A stretch of DNA of 64,000 bases from CAWKMN01 sp963850765 (GCA_963850765.1 CAWKMN010000006.1:310001-374000); one strand, 5' to 3'. Counted from the first letter of the stretch, positions 1 through 9,677 are shown. The notes: generated by a model from the letters alone, not told the origin. A program made the numbers and translations.

Positions 1-1293
1 CTGCCACAGATCCTCTGCCCGGCACAGATGCTCCTGCTCGGCCAGAAGGGGTAAGACAAGGCGGCGATGCTCGGATATGATGCTCTGCCACGCTCGCACT
101 TCACGTTTGATCGCCACCGTATGGCGGATGGCTTCGTCCAGCGCCGAGCCAAATGCATCGATTAAATCGCCCAGTACATCGTCTGAAAAGGCAACCAGCA
201 GCCGCCTGACCCAGGCAGGATCAAGGTCCTCAAATACGGAGCGCGTTACGTTGATCATCTCCGCCTGGATGTGCTCGGTGGCGGTCCCAAGCGTACCTCC
301 GGGTGTCTCGCCGGCGGCGTTTTTCAGCCTCAGCTCAGCGATAGGTCCGGTAGCGCCCTGCAGCACGATGGGATCGGGACAGCCGCAGGATTGTCGAATC
401 ACCAGCTCGGTGGGCATATTTTTCTGAAGCGGTATATCCTCGCCGCGAAGCTGTGCCAGCACCATCTCAATCGCCAGCCGGCCCTGTTCATAGATCGGCT
501 GGCGGACAGACGTCAGCGACGGGGCGCTGTATTCCCCGCTGCGATGACCGTCGAAGCCTGTCACGGCGACGTCTTCTGGCACCCGAAATCCCCGCGCCTG
601 CAATTCGATCAGCACGCCCAGGGCCGACGCATCGTTGCTGGCGGCTACGGCGTCGAAGTCAACACCCGGCCGCAGCCCTCGTTCGTCGATCAGCACCCTG
701 ATCGCGTCGCGCCCGGAGCTTTCTACCCACGTGGTAGGCGGGCTGACGAGCGCCGGATCCAGCGGCAGGCCGTATTCCGCCAGCACGTCGGTATAGGCTT
801 GATAGCGGATCCTGAACTCCGGGTGTTCTTGCGGCCCGCTGATATAGGCGATCCGGCGAAACCGGTGGGCCTCGATGAGATGGTTGATCAGCTGGCGCAT
901 GCCCTGGAAATTGTCCACTGTGAGGCTTGGGATACCCTTCAGCGGCAGACCCAGACTCACCCTGGGCAGTGGGTGGTAGCGGTCGGCAAATCGCTGCATC
1001 CCATCCAGGCTGACCCAGTGGGCCATCGTGGCGCTGCTGAACACCAGCCCATCCACGTTATCGGCGCTTGCCAACTGGTAGATGACGTTAGCCTGTGCCG
1101 CGAATCCATCGGGGCTTTCCAACAGATTGCCCTGGAAGCCGATCAGGTTGGCATCATGGGATCGAACCGCATCCAGCGCCCCGTTCCACAGCACCGATTC
1201 GTGGACAGTCAGCGAATCCACCATAAACCCGATGGTCGGACGTATACGGTGCAGCTTAGCACGTCCAGCGTTAGCAGTTTCTGATCGCTCCAT
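1..1293 (-). CDS. LacI-type sensor-domain protein, 3' part cut by window edge
   Basis: This reading frame is open from an ATG at 1293 to the window edge, giving 431 residues with no stop. Residues about 17-290 look like the ligand-binding domain of LacI/GalR regulators, ending in the typical run GFDGHRSGEYSAPSLTSVRQP. No helix-turn-helix precedes it, because the domain begins almost at the start. After about residue 310 the sequence becomes alpha-helical and resembles the linker to a signalling output. Proteins of this plan in related bacteria often carry GGDEF or histidine kinase output domains, but the output lies outside the window. GGGGAG just upstream of 1293 is a plausible ribosome site. 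It is divergent from pstS. I infer a cytoplasmic sugar-sensing signalling protein rather than a repressor. The ligand is unknown. Confidence 0.75.
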   Translation of the reverse strand, partial: MERSETANAGRAKLHRIRPTIGFMVDSLTVHESVLWNGALDAVRSHDANLIGFQGNLLESPDGFAAQANVIYQLASADNVDGLVFSSATMAHWVSLDGMQRFADRYHPLPRVSLGLPLKGIPSLTVDNFQGMRQLINHLIEAHRFRRIAYISGPQEHPEFRIRYQAYTDVLAEYGLPLDPALVSPPTTWVESSGRDAIRVLIDERGLRPGVDFDAVAASNDASALGVLIELQARGFRVPEDVAVTGFDGHRSGEYSAPSLTSVRQPIYEQGRLAIEMVLAQLRGEDIPLQKNMPTELVIRQSCGCPDPIVLQGATGPIAELRLKNAAGETPGGTLGTATEHIQAEMINVTRSVFEDLDPAWVRRLLVAFSDDVLGDLIDAFGSALDEAIRHTVAIKREVRAWQSIISEHRRLVLPLLAEQEHLCRAEDLWQ

Positions 1294-1626
1294 CACCCGA
1301 ACTCCCCATACACTAATCGGATATCCACCCAAATCCCGGCAAGAAGGTGAACCAGCACGGCTATGGAATTAAGTGTTGTTTACGGTGCTCAGTCCTTATT
1401 CTACGGCGATTTGTCTTTGCGCACTATCACGCCCATCCCTCTGAAAAACCGCCGGGCAAGCCAAGACCACAGGGCCGGATTTTACCAGCGGATTTAAAAA
1501 CCTTTAAACGATCTCCATCCAACTATTAAACTCGGTTTACCAAGCCGTTTATGTCCGGTCCCTAACATCTGGACTATGGAAAACAAACATATCAAACTCA
1601 AATCTACACTCAAAGAGGAGCATGTC
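1294..1626. promoter_or_regulatory. Divergent intergenic region upstream of pstS
   Basis: This 333-base gap separates the LacI-like sensor gene from pstS. It is more AT-rich than the flanking genes, especially around 1490-1600. The ribosome site GAGGAG lies at 1615-1620, six bases before the pstS ATG. I could not identify a convincing Pho box or a strong -35/-10 pair. It presumably holds both divergent promoters. Confidence 0.4.
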
Positions 1627-2712
1627 ATGCAGGTCAACCGTTGGATAAAATTGCTGGCCCTGGCCCTGATTCTGACGCTGGTCGTCCCGGTGTCCGCGGC
1701 GCTGGCGCAAGACCCCGAACCGATTACACTGCCCGAGGTCGATCCCTTGAGCGTAACGGGCGACATCAGCATCGCCGGAAGCTCAACCGTGGAGCCGGTC
1801 ACGGTCGCCGTGGCCGCGCGCTTTAACGAAGATGGCTTTGCGGGCAATATCTCCGTGGCCGAGACTGGCACGGGCGCAGGCTTCGAGCGCTTCTGTGGTG
1901 AAGGCTCGACCGACATCAGCAACGCCAGCCGTCCCATCAAGGATTCCGAGTTGGAAAACTGCGCCGCGATTGGCCGCGACCATGTCCTCGAATTCCGGGT
2001 CGGGATTGATGCTCTGACAGTCGTGGTGAACAAGGACAACGACTTCGTGACCGAGCTGAAGCGCAGCGACCTGATCAAGATCTTCACCGGCGAAGTCACC
2101 CAGTGGAACGAAATCAATCCTGACTGGCCCGCCGAAGCGATCCAGCTTTTCACCCCCGGCACCGACAGCGGCACGTTCGATTACTTTGGTGAGGCTGTCC
2201 TGGGCACGGCCGGCATGTACGCGGAAGGTGAGGCCCGTACCGAAGCTCTGCTGGCCGCCAACCCGACCGTCAGCGAAAACGACAACACCCTGGTCGAAGG
2301 CGTGAAGGGCAGCCCCTACGCGATTGGTTACTTCGGTTTCGCCTACTACCTGGCGAATCAGGATGACCTGACAGCGCTGGCAATCGCCAACGATGTGACG
2401 GTCGATGATGATGGCAACCTTGTCGTCATCCCCGAAGAAGAATGGACCGCCGACGCCGAAAATCCCGTGGAATTTGTCGAACCGAACGAAGAGACCGCCG
2501 AATCGGGCGAGTACATGCTCAGCCGTCCGCTGTTCATCTACAGCGACGCCAGCATCCTGGCCGAGAAGCCGCAGGTGGCCGCGTTCATCAACTACTACCT
2601 GACGAACGCTACTGAGGTCGTGACCGAAGTGGGCTACTTCCCCAGCAGTGTCGAGGCGCTCAATACTGCCAAGCAGGTTTGGCTGGATGCGATGAGTATG
2701 GCGGCCCAATAA
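1627..2712 (+). CDS. pstS: Phosphate ABC transporter substrate-binding protein PstS
   Basis: A secreted phosphate-binding protein of 361 residues that delivers phosphate to the PstCA channel. The first 27 residues are a clear signal peptide ending ALAQ. The mature part shows the PstS family motifs GSSTVEPV, which binds phosphate, and the RPIKDSE and PGTDSGTFDYF segments. I chose ATG 1627, although an upstream ATG at 1576 is in frame, because GAGGAG lies six bases before 1627 and the signal peptide then starts at the N terminus. It is the first gene of the pstSCAB operon. A hairpin follows it before pstC, as expected if pstS is to be made in excess over the membrane components. Confidence 0.93.
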   Translation: MQVNRWIKLLALALILTLVVPVSAALAQDPEPITLPEVDPLSVTGDISIAGSSTVEPVTVAVAARFNEDGFAGNISVAETGTGAGFERFCGEGSTDISNASRPIKDSELENCAAIGRDHVLEFRVGIDALTVVVNKDNDFVTELKRSDLIKIFTGEVTQWNEINPDWPAEAIQLFTPGTDSGTFDYFGEAVLGTAGMYAEGEARTEALLAANPTVSENDNTLVEGVKGSPYAIGYFGFAYYLANQDDLTALAIANDVTVDDDGNLVVIPEEEWTADAENPVEFVEPNEETAESGEYMLSRPLFIYSDASILAEKPQVAAFINYYLTNATEVVTEVGYFPSSVEALNTAKQVWLDAMSMAAQ

Positions 2713-2740
2713 GCACGGGTACACCAAGCGAGCCATTACA

Positions 2741-2770
2741 CCAGGGGAGGGGATGCGTTCCTTCCCCTGG
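2741..2770 (+). promoter_or_regulatory. Intergenic hairpin between pstS and pstC
   Basis: CCAGGGGA at 2741-2748 pairs with TCCCCTGG at 2763-2770 and the stem extends inward through GG/CC. No T-run follows, so it is not a classical terminator. Such hairpins between a binding-protein gene and the permease genes commonly stabilise the upstream mRNA or cause partial termination. That role here is inferred. Confidence 0.6.
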
Positions 2771-2801
2771 TGCTGTGCCAACAAACAGTGAGGAATGCAC
2801 G

Positions 2802-3794
2802 ATGGATAGTCCGACTATGATGGTCCAGCCCAAAAGTAACCTGCTGGCGAACATCCGAACCGAAAAGCCCCTGCTGCGTAAGCAGTTCCGCCGCGGCGAA
2901 GCCGTGATCCAGGCGTTTTTGTTTTTCTGCGGGTTCCTCACCATTTTTACGACGGTCGCGATCGTGATCGTCCTGGGGCGTGAATCCCTTCTGCTGCTCA
3001 CGTCAGAATACGTGGATGGCAGCGGCATCGTTCACCAGATCACGCCGCTGGACTTTGTGAACACCATCGAATGGCAGCCGCACCGCTACGAACTGGGTAT
3101 CGCACCGCTGGTGTCGGCTACCGTGATGAGTTCCGTAATCGCCATGCTGGTCGCGCTGCCCTTGGGATTGGGGTCAGCCATTTATCTGAGCGAATACGCA
3201 TCGCCGCGCACGCGGAGCACGCTCAAGCCGATCCTGGAAGTGCTGGCGGGCATCCCTACGGTGGTGTACGGCTTCTTCGCGCTGCAATTCATGACTCCGC
3301 TGCTGCGCAGCCTGTTCGGTGCTTCAGTGGTCGAAACGTTCAATCTGGCGTCGGCTGGGATGGTAATGGGGATTATGATCCTGCCGCTCGTCGCGTCGAT
3401 GAGCGAAGATGCGCTCAGTTCGGTGCCGCGCTCCCTGCGCGAAGCTGCCTACGGTCTGGGGTCGACTAAGCTGGAAACCTCCATTCGGATTGTCCTGCCG
3501 GCGGCGCTGTCGGGCATTATCGCGGCGTTCATCATCGCGATCTCCCGCGCCATCGGCGAAACGATGATCATGGCGATCGCGGCGGGCGCGCGTCCCAACC
3601 TGACCGCCAACCCATTCGAGTCGGCCTGGACGATGACCGGCTACATGGCGAGCATCAGCGGCGGCGATCTGGCTTACGACACGCTGGACTATAACAGCGT
3701 TTTTGTGGTGGGGCTGCTGCTCTTTATGATGACCTTTGCCCTTAACCTGCTCAGCCGGGCCGTTGTGGCTCACTTCCGCGAGGTCTACGAATAA
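2802..3794 (+). CDS. pstC: Phosphate ABC transporter permease PstC
   Basis: An inner-membrane subunit of the high-affinity phosphate importer, 330 residues. A first membrane segment lies near residues 40-65. The binding-protein-dependent permease domain follows from about residue 105, with the EAA-type loop around SLREAAYGLGSTKLETSIRIVLP, which contacts PstB. The start at 2802 has GTGAGG upstream and gives the usual PstC length. A longer in-frame opening from 2679 would overlap the end of pstS and the hairpin, so I rejected it. It is followed two bases later by pstA. Confidence 0.93.
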   Translation: MDSPTMMVQPKSNLLANIRTEKPLLRKQFRRGEAVIQAFLFFCGFLTIFTTVAIVIVLGRESLLLLTSEYVDGSGIVHQITPLDFVNTIEWQPHRYELGIAPLVSATVMSSVIAMLVALPLGLGSAIYLSEYASPRTRSTLKPILEVLAGIPTVVYGFFALQFMTPLLRSLFGASVVETFNLASAGMVMGIMILPLVASMSEDALSSVPRSLREAAYGLGSTKLETSIRIVLPAALSGIIAAFIIAISRAIGETMIMAIAAGARPNLTANPFESAWTMTGYMASISGGDLAYDTLDYNSVFVVGLLLFMMTFALNLLSRAVVAHFREVYE

Positions 3795-3796
3795 CC

Positions 3797-5461
3797 ATGG
3801 CAAGCAACGTCGCAGTTTTTGCCGTTTGGTTTCTCAGCCTGCTGTTGGGTTTTAACGGCAGTCTGCGCACGCCGGCCATCGCGGCCCGCCGGGGCTACAG
3901 CCCGAAGCTCGGCCTGCTGGCGGGAGGAGTCGCCGGCTTTGCCGGGACCTGGATCGCAGCCCTGCTGATCGGGACGGTTTTCAGTGACAGCGCCGGCGTT
4001 CTCGGCGGGTTGGTGGGCGGCCTGGCCGGACTGGCCGCACTGTGGAATCTCCCCCCGAACCGGAGCGAGTCGCAGACCGCTCTCCCGGAGGGTCAGGACT
4101 TGCAGCGAAACGTCGCGGCGCGCCATCTGCGCGGCCGGTTGATGCGGGGGTTGTTCCTCGTCTCCATCGTTTTTGCGCTGCTGTCGCTGGTGACGCTGCT
4201 CTGGACGATCGTAAACAAAACCATCGGTTATACAGCCGTTCAGTATGCGGTGGAGCCTGAAGACCTGACGATCAACGAGCAGCCCACCGGGCGCGCCCTG
4301 GACGATCTGTCGGGAGACGATATGGCGCTGGTGCTGGCCGACGGGCTGCGGGTCGCGCGGCTGCGCGTCATGGTATTAGAGCAGGTTCGAGGGGCCGCCC
4401 AGGAGGAATTTGCCGGCCTTAGCCAGCAGCCGATCCATGAGGCCCTGCGAGGATATAACTACCCCGATGACTTGGCCGATCTGCCATTTAACCAGATCGA
4501 CGCCGCCCAGGCCGCACAAATTCTGCGCGCCAACCTGTCGGAGAGTGATTTGAGACAGGTCATCCTCGATGAGATTGTCCAGCCGCAAATCGTCAAAGGG
4601 TGGACGCTGTGGGAATCGCTGACCGACAAGGCAGGCATCGAACAGGCTGCGCAGGAAAAGTATCCGCAGGCCCGGCTGGAATGGCATTCGTGGCTGAATT
4701 GGGAATTCATCAGCGGCTCGCTGGATCCCCGCCGCCCGGATGCGACCGGCCTGCGCCCGGCGCTGTATGGCTCGGTGCTGATCATCGTGCTCACCATCGT
4801 GGTCGCGTTCCCGGTGGGGGTGGGCGCGGCGATCTATCTGGAAGAGTACGCCGGCGGCGGCCCGCTCAACCGCCTGATCCAGACCAATATCAGTAATCTG
4901 GCGGGGGTGCCCTCGATCATTTATGGCATGCTCGGCCTCGCGATCTTCGTGCGGGCACTGGGCGATCTGACCAGCGGCAACGCGTTCGGCACGACGACGG
5001 CCAACGGGCAGACCATCGCCTCGGCCGCGTTTACGCTGGCCCTGCTGATCCTGCCCTTAATCATCATCAACGCGCAGGAAGCAATCCGGGCGGTGCCGGG
5101 GTCGCTGCGACAGGCGAGTTACGGGCTGGGCGCGACGCGCTGGCAGACGATCTGGCATCACGTGCTGCCGTATTCGCTGCCGGGCATCCTGACCGGGACG
5201 ATCCTGGCGATCTCGCGCGCCGTGGGCGAAACCGCGCCGCTGATCCTGATCGGCGCGGCGACCTTTCTCACGCAGGACCCCAAAGGCCCCTTCTCCCATT
5301 TCACCGCTCTGCCGATGGTCATCTATCGCTGGACCACCTATCCGCAGGCCGAGTTTGGCAACGCCGCCGCCGCCGCGATCGTCGTGCTGCTCGTGCTGCT
5401 GCTGGGCCTGAACTCGATCGCCATCATTCTACGTAATCGCTTTAGCAGGAGACCTTCATGA
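3797..5461 (+). CDS. pstA: Phosphate ABC transporter permease PstA, enlarged
   Basis: The second membrane subunit of the phosphate importer. At 554 residues it is nearly twice the usual PstA length. The canonical permease domain occupies about residues 315-550, with the EAA loop SLRQASYGLGATRWQTIWHH and the GETAPL segment near the C terminus. The N-terminal half adds two or three hydrophobic segments (residues 1-75 and about 115-140) and a long hydrophilic, probably extracytoplasmic stretch of about 150 residues before the core. Similar N-terminal extensions are familiar to me from PstA proteins of related lineages, so it is probably not a fusion artefact. It overlaps pstB by four bases (ATGA), which implies translational coupling. 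Confidence 0.9.
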   Translation: MASNVAVFAVWFLSLLLGFNGSLRTPAIAARRGYSPKLGLLAGGVAGFAGTWIAALLIGTVFSDSAGVLGGLVGGLAGLAALWNLPPNRSESQTALPEGQDLQRNVAARHLRGRLMRGLFLVSIVFALLSLVTLLWTIVNKTIGYTAVQYAVEPEDLTINEQPTGRALDDLSGDDMALVLADGLRVARLRVMVLEQVRGAAQEEFAGLSQQPIHEALRGYNYPDDLADLPFNQIDAAQAAQILRANLSESDLRQVILDEIVQPQIVKGWTLWESLTDKAGIEQAAQEKYPQARLEWHSWLNWEFISGSLDPRRPDATGLRPALYGSVLIIVLTIVVAFPVGVGAAIYLEEYAGGGPLNRLIQTNISNLAGVPSIIYGMLGLAIFVRALGDLTSGNAFGTTTANGQTIASAAFTLALLILPLIIINAQEAIRAVPGSLRQASYGLGATRWQTIWHHVLPYSLPGILTGTILAISRAVGETAPLILIGAATFLTQDPKGPFSHFTALPMVIYRWTTYPQAEFGNAAAAAIVVLLVLLLGLNSIAIILRNRFSRRPS

Positions 5462-6246
5462 GTGTCGCCACAGGGACTCGATATGCCGTTGAAATGGCTA
5501 ACCTCAGCGTCTACTACGACCAGTTTCTCGCCGTAAACGCTGTGAATCTGAGAATCGAACCAAACAAGATCACCGCGCTGATCGGGCCATCGGGCTGCGG
5601 CAAAAGCACGCTGCTGCGCTCGATCAACCGGATGAACGATCTGATCCCCGGCACGCGCACGACCGGGCAGATCTGGTTCCGGGGCACGAATCTGTACGAT
5701 GCTTCCGTGGATGCGGTCGAAGTGCGCCGCCGGATCGGCATGGTGTTCCAGAAGCCGAATCCGTTCCCGAAATCGATCTTCGACAACGTGTCCTATGGGC
5801 CGCGCGTCCTGGGTCTGCGCGATAAGTCCGCCCTGGAGGAGATCGTGGAGCGCAGCTTGCGTCAGGCCGCGCTGTGGGATGAGGTCAAGGACAATCTGAA
5901 GAGGTCCGGGCTGGCGCTCTCCGGTGGCCAGCAGCAGCGGCTGTGCATCGCCCGCGCGCTGGCCGTTGAGCCCGAAATCATCCTGATGGACGAGCCGTGT
6001 TCGGCGCTGGATCCGATCGCAACGCTGCGCATTGAGGAACTGATGCGCGATCTGAAGGCGCACTACACGATCGTGATCGTGACTCACAACATGCAGCAGG
6101 CGGCGCGCGTATCGGACTTCACCGCGTTTATGCTCTCAAACGAGCGCCGGGCGGGTGAACTGATCGAGTACGATCGCACCGAGCGGCTCTTCGGCCATCC
6201 CGCCGACAAGCGCACCGAGGACTATATCACCGGGCGGTTCGGCTAA
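5458..6246 (+). CDS. pstB: Phosphate ABC transporter ATPase PstB
   Basis: The cytoplasmic ATPase that powers phosphate import, 262 residues, the normal PstB length. The Walker A motif GPSGCGKST is at residues 43-51. The signature LSGGQQQR, the Walker B segment ILMDEP and the switch histidine in VTHNMQQA are all present. The PstB-typical phrase RRIGMVFQKPNPFPKSIFDN is intact. It is the last gene of the operon. No phoU follows, so the usual negative regulator is elsewhere or absent. Confidence 0.95.
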   Translation: MSVATGTRYAVEMANLSVYYDQFLAVNAVNLRIEPNKITALIGPSGCGKSTLLRSINRMNDLIPGTRTTGQIWFRGTNLYDASVDAVEVRRRIGMVFQKPNPFPKSIFDNVSYGPRVLGLRDKSALEEIVERSLRQAALWDEVKDNLKRSGLALSGGQQQRLCIARALAVEPEIILMDEPCSALDPIATLRIEELMRDLKAHYTIVIVTHNMQQAARVSDFTAFMLSNERRAGELIEYDRTERLFGHPADKRTEDYITGRFG

Positions 6247-6415
6247 CCGGGCGGACACGGGGAAATGCCCTCAGCCGGAACGATGGGAGCGAATTTTCCC
6301 CATCCGACCGGCAAAAACCAACCGCAAGACCTGACTTTCGACAGGTGAACCGGGTTCCCGATGCCCTTATACTCTGAGAGTCGACAGCACAAACTAGACC
6401 CATCGGAGAACAAAA

Positions 6416-7870
6416 ATGCCAGTCGAAACCAGGAAAACTCTAACCAGGGAACGAGATGAATCAAGCGGCGCAGAGGTTGGCACTGCTTTTCTGGAGCGGA
6501 TCTCAATCCAGCAGCTTCGTGCGGACGTCCGAGGTCAGGTGATCACCCCCGGCGACTCTGGGTATGACGCGGCGCGCACGGTCTTCTCTGGGGGAGTTAA
6601 CCGCCGGCCCGCTGTCATCGTCCGGGCGGCGGATGAATCCGACGTCGCTTACGTTGTTTCTCTGGCGCGCGAAACCGGGGTCGAGCTGGCCGTCCGCAGC
6701 GGGGGTCACAGCGCCGCCGGTCACAGCGTTTCCGAGGGTGGAATCGTGCTCGATCTCTCGGCTATGAAAGAGTTGTCCATTGACGTCGAAGGGCGCACCG
6801 CCTGGGCCGAGACGGGCCTGACCGCGGGCGAATATACGGCCGCAGCAGCCGAATATGGTCTGGCGACCGGGTTTGGCGACACCGGCTCGGTCGGCCTCGG
6901 TGGGCTGACGCTGGGCGGCGGGGTCGGTTATCTCGTGCGCAAGCACGGCCTGACGATTGACAATCTGCTGGCCGCGGAGATCGTGACGGCCGACGGCCAA
7001 ATCCTGCGTGTGGACGCCAAGACCCACCCGGACCTGTTTTGGGCGATCCGGGGCGGCGGCGGCAATTTTGGCGTGGTGACCCGGTTCCAGTTCCGGCTGC
7101 ACGAGGTCGATACCGTCGTCGGCGGGATGCTCATGCTGCCCGCGACGCCTGACACGATCCGCGCGTTTGTGGCGGCGGCAGAGGCCGCGCCAGTGGAACT
7201 CTCCACGATCGCCAACGTGATGCCCGCCCCGCCGATGCCCTTTGTGCCCGCCGAACATCACGGCAAGCTCATCATCATGGCGCTGATGGTCTACGCGGGT
7301 GATCCCGATGCCGGACAGCGCGCGCTCGCCCCCTTCCGCGCTCTGGCCGCACCGATCGCGGATATGCTCCGGCCGATGCCCTACCCGGAGATTTATCCGC
7401 CCGATGATCCGAGTTACCACCCGGTCGCGGCGGCGCGCACCCTGTTCATTGACGAAGTCGATCAGAGCACGGCGGAATTGATCGTCGATCGCCTGCAATC
7501 CTCGACTGCCCACATGGCCGTTACCCAGCTTCGCGTGCTGGGTGGGGCAATGGCGCGCGTACCCGCCGATGCGACCGCGTATGCACATCGCGATCGGCGA
7601 ATCATGGTGAACGTGGCCGCGCTCTACCAGTCTCCTGAGGATGCGCCGGTTCACCAGCGCTGGGCTGCGGACTTCGCGGCGGCGCTGCAGCAGGGAGATG
7701 GGGGCGTATACGTCAATTTCCTGGGGGATGAGGGCAAGGAACGGGTTCGCGCGGCCTATCCGGGCGCGACCTGGGATCGGCTTGTGGCGGTCAAGCGCCG
7801 CTACGATCCGGCCAACCTCTTCCGGCTCAATCAGAATATCCCGCCGGCGGCCGAACGTTCGGGATCTTAA
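6416..7870 (+). CDS. FAD-binding oxidoreductase with berberine-bridge-type C terminus
   Basis: A 484-residue flavoprotein of the PCMH-type FAD family. Residues about 45-215 form the FAD domain, with the motif AVRSGGHSAAGHS, where a histidine in this type of motif often carries the flavin covalently. GLGGLTLGGGVGYL and AIRGGGGNFGVVTRF follow. The C terminus RYDPANLFRLNQNIPP is the classic BBE ending. Members oxidise sugars or other alcohols using oxygen as acceptor; the substrate cannot be told from sequence. It is a single gene with about 170 bases of upstream sequence that includes a TATACT-like -10 at about 6369. It converges with the Ro60 gene. Confidence 0.88.
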   Translation: MPVETRKTLTRERDESSGAEVGTAFLERISIQQLRADVRGQVITPGDSGYDAARTVFSGGVNRRPAVIVRAADESDVAYVVSLARETGVELAVRSGGHSAAGHSVSEGGIVLDLSAMKELSIDVEGRTAWAETGLTAGEYTAAAAEYGLATGFGDTGSVGLGGLTLGGGVGYLVRKHGLTIDNLLAAEIVTADGQILRVDAKTHPDLFWAIRGGGGNFGVVTRFQFRLHEVDTVVGGMLMLPATPDTIRAFVAAAEAAPVELSTIANVMPAPPMPFVPAEHHGKLIIMALMVYAGDPDAGQRALAPFRALAAPIADMLRPMPYPEIYPPDDPSYHPVAAARTLFIDEVDQSTAELIVDRLQSSTAHMAVTQLRVLGGAMARVPADATAYAHRDRRIMVNVAALYQSPEDAPVHQRWAADFAAALQQGDGGVYVNFLGDEGKERVRAAYPGATWDRLVAVKRRYDPANLFRLNQNIPPAAERSGS

Positions 7871-7954
7871 CGAGAAGGCCAGCTTTCAGTTCGATCGATC
7901 GGGCCTTTCCCCTCTCAAGCCTATCAGACTCGAGAGGGGAATTGATTCTCGCAG

Positions 7955-9555
7955 TCAGATCTCCATCGCGCGGACCGACTGCGACCTGTCCGGCCAGACC
8001 GTGCCGCGTCAGGGCGATGTAGGCCAGCACCGAGTCGCTCCACCCGTAGATAGTGAAGATGTCCTTGCTGTCCTGCGGCGCGACGGCGTGCCGGTAAGGT
8101 GCGATCGTGAGCAGGAACGCCTGCGCGTTCGGCGCGATCTTGTCCTTGTACTCGTACCACGCCGGCAGGAAGCCGTGCCGCCCACTCTGATCGGTCGCCC
8201 ACTCGATGTTGTCGGTGATCCCGATGAACGTATCCACCTTGATCTTCCGATCCAGCAGGGCGCTGATCGGCGCGCTGACGGCCGTCCCACCGCCGCCGAT
8301 CTTCGCGAGCTTGTCGGCGTTGGTCATCAGGCTGTCACGGGCGCTGAGCTTCACGCTGACCACCTTGTTCTCGAACGGCAGCACCAGCGCGTGCGGGTTA
8401 GCCTTGAGCAGCGCCCCGGCAAAAATTCCCGCGATGTCGATGTAGCGGACTTTCGTCATCCGGCTGATGGGGCCTGACATACTGCCGGACACATCCGGCC
8501 CGATGCACACCGCCCCACCCAGGTCGGGCAGGTTGACGAATGCCGCGTCCATCGCCTCGACCAGCGCATCCGCCACGGTGCGTTCGGCGGGGTCCTTCAC
8601 CTCGAACATCTGGTACGCCGTGTAAAGCTGGAACGGCAGGATCTTGGCCTTACGCAGCGCCTCGGCATTAGTCAGCCGCGCGGCAACATAGTCGGCGTGG
8701 GCCGGCACGCTGAGCACCTTCGCGCGCTGAAGCGTGTTCAGGTGACGCAGCAGCGCGAGATAGGGCATCTGGCGCATCAGGCCCGCCCAGGTATCCACGT
8801 CCGGCTTCGCCACGCCGGTCACGATCTCGTAGGGCAGGCGGCCCGCGTCGATCAGGGCGCGCAGGGCGCTTTGATCCGCATTGTCGCCCGGATCCAGCCG
8901 CTTGATCTGCTCGAAGGCGTCGATCTGCGGGGTGAGATCGTGCTGGACGGTCTGACTGCCACTTTTCCGGGTCGGTCAGCCAGATGAAGATCGCATCCTG
9001 CACCGGGTTTACCGGCTTGGGGTGCGTCACCCGCAGCACATCGCGCAGGCTGTAACCCTGGCCGCCGGTCGCATACTTGAGGGCATGATATTCGCTCAGG
9101 CCGTTCAGCCAGCCGTTGACCGCCGTCTTGATCGAGCGGCCCATGCCACCCGGCACGACGTCACCGCGCACGATCTCGACAAAATCCGTCAGGTCGCCGG
9201 GCGTCAGGATGACACGGCCAAAGACCCGGTGGAACAGCGTATGATCGGCTTTCGCCAGATACGCCAGCCCGACGATCGGCTGCATGCGCATCATGCCCGC
9301 GTTGCGCGCGTAGACGAGCGCCCGCGCCGCGAAGGCGGGGTCGCGCTGAGTCATGCTCGTGTGCAGCGCCAGCGATTCCTGAAGAAGCTGCGACTCCTGG
9401 GCGTAGAACGTCCCGGTCAGCGTGTTGGTCAGCAAAACCTGGAGATACGCCTCTTCGTCGGACCGCTGGAAGGACGGGAATCCTTCCGGGTTGATGCGGT
9501 CGGCCCGCACATAGGGACTCTTGCGGAGGTTGAATTTATCGAGAACTCGTGCCAT
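7955..9555 (-). CDS. rsr: TROVE/Ro60-like RNA-binding protein (Rsr), two frame breaks
   Basis: Encodes a bacterial Ro60 homologue, a ring of HEAT-like TROVE repeats followed by a von Willebrand A domain. Ro60 proteins bind Y RNAs and help exoribonucleases handle structured RNA. ATG 9555 follows the strong site AGGAGGT. The first frame encodes residues 1 to about 200, ending ..TDPEKWQSD. The protein continues in the +1 frame as QHDLTPQIDAFEQIKRL, so one extra base lies near 8949. The vWA metal site DVSGSMSG and GGGGTAV follow. A second extra base near 7967 is implied, because removing it restores the usual ending GQVAVVRAMEI and a stop at 7955-7957. With both bases removed the length is 1599 bases, 532 residues. 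Without the second repair the frame runs on to 7827 and overlaps the convergent gene. The breaks are either assembly errors or gene decay. The Y RNA array lies directly upstream on the same strand. Confidence 0.85.
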
Positions 9556-9582
9556 GCTGCACCTCCTGAGAGAAACAAGTGG

Positions 9583-9668
9583 TTGGTTTTTAGTTTTTGG
9601 TCATTGGTTCAGCGCGATTGCAGGGAGATTTGCCATACCAAAAACCAATCACTGATTACCAATCACTA
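9583..9668. repeat. Dispersed A/C-rich intergenic repeat, copy 1
   Basis: A stretch of about 85 bases made of phrases such as TTTTTAGTTTTTGG and TACCAAAAACCAATCACT. It closely resembles 42293-42378 and partly resembles 44679-44716 in reverse. It sits between the last Y RNA unit and rsr. I see no coding or RNA signal in it. Confidence 0.55.
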
Positions 9669-9677
9669 AGATCGACA

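Noticed and set aside
271..1284. A 337-codon open frame on the plus strand
   Set aside because: It is the shadow of the LacI-like gene on the minus strand, which has clear family motifs.
6247..6415. A small RNA or terminator after pstB
   Set aside because: GGGGAAA and TTTTCCCC could pair over a long loop, but the structure is weak and no T-tract follows.
8930..8965. Programmed frameshift in rsr at the AAAA run
   Set aside because: The protein similarity continues past the A-run in the first frame (DPEKWQSD), so the break lies later, at the CC pair near 8949.
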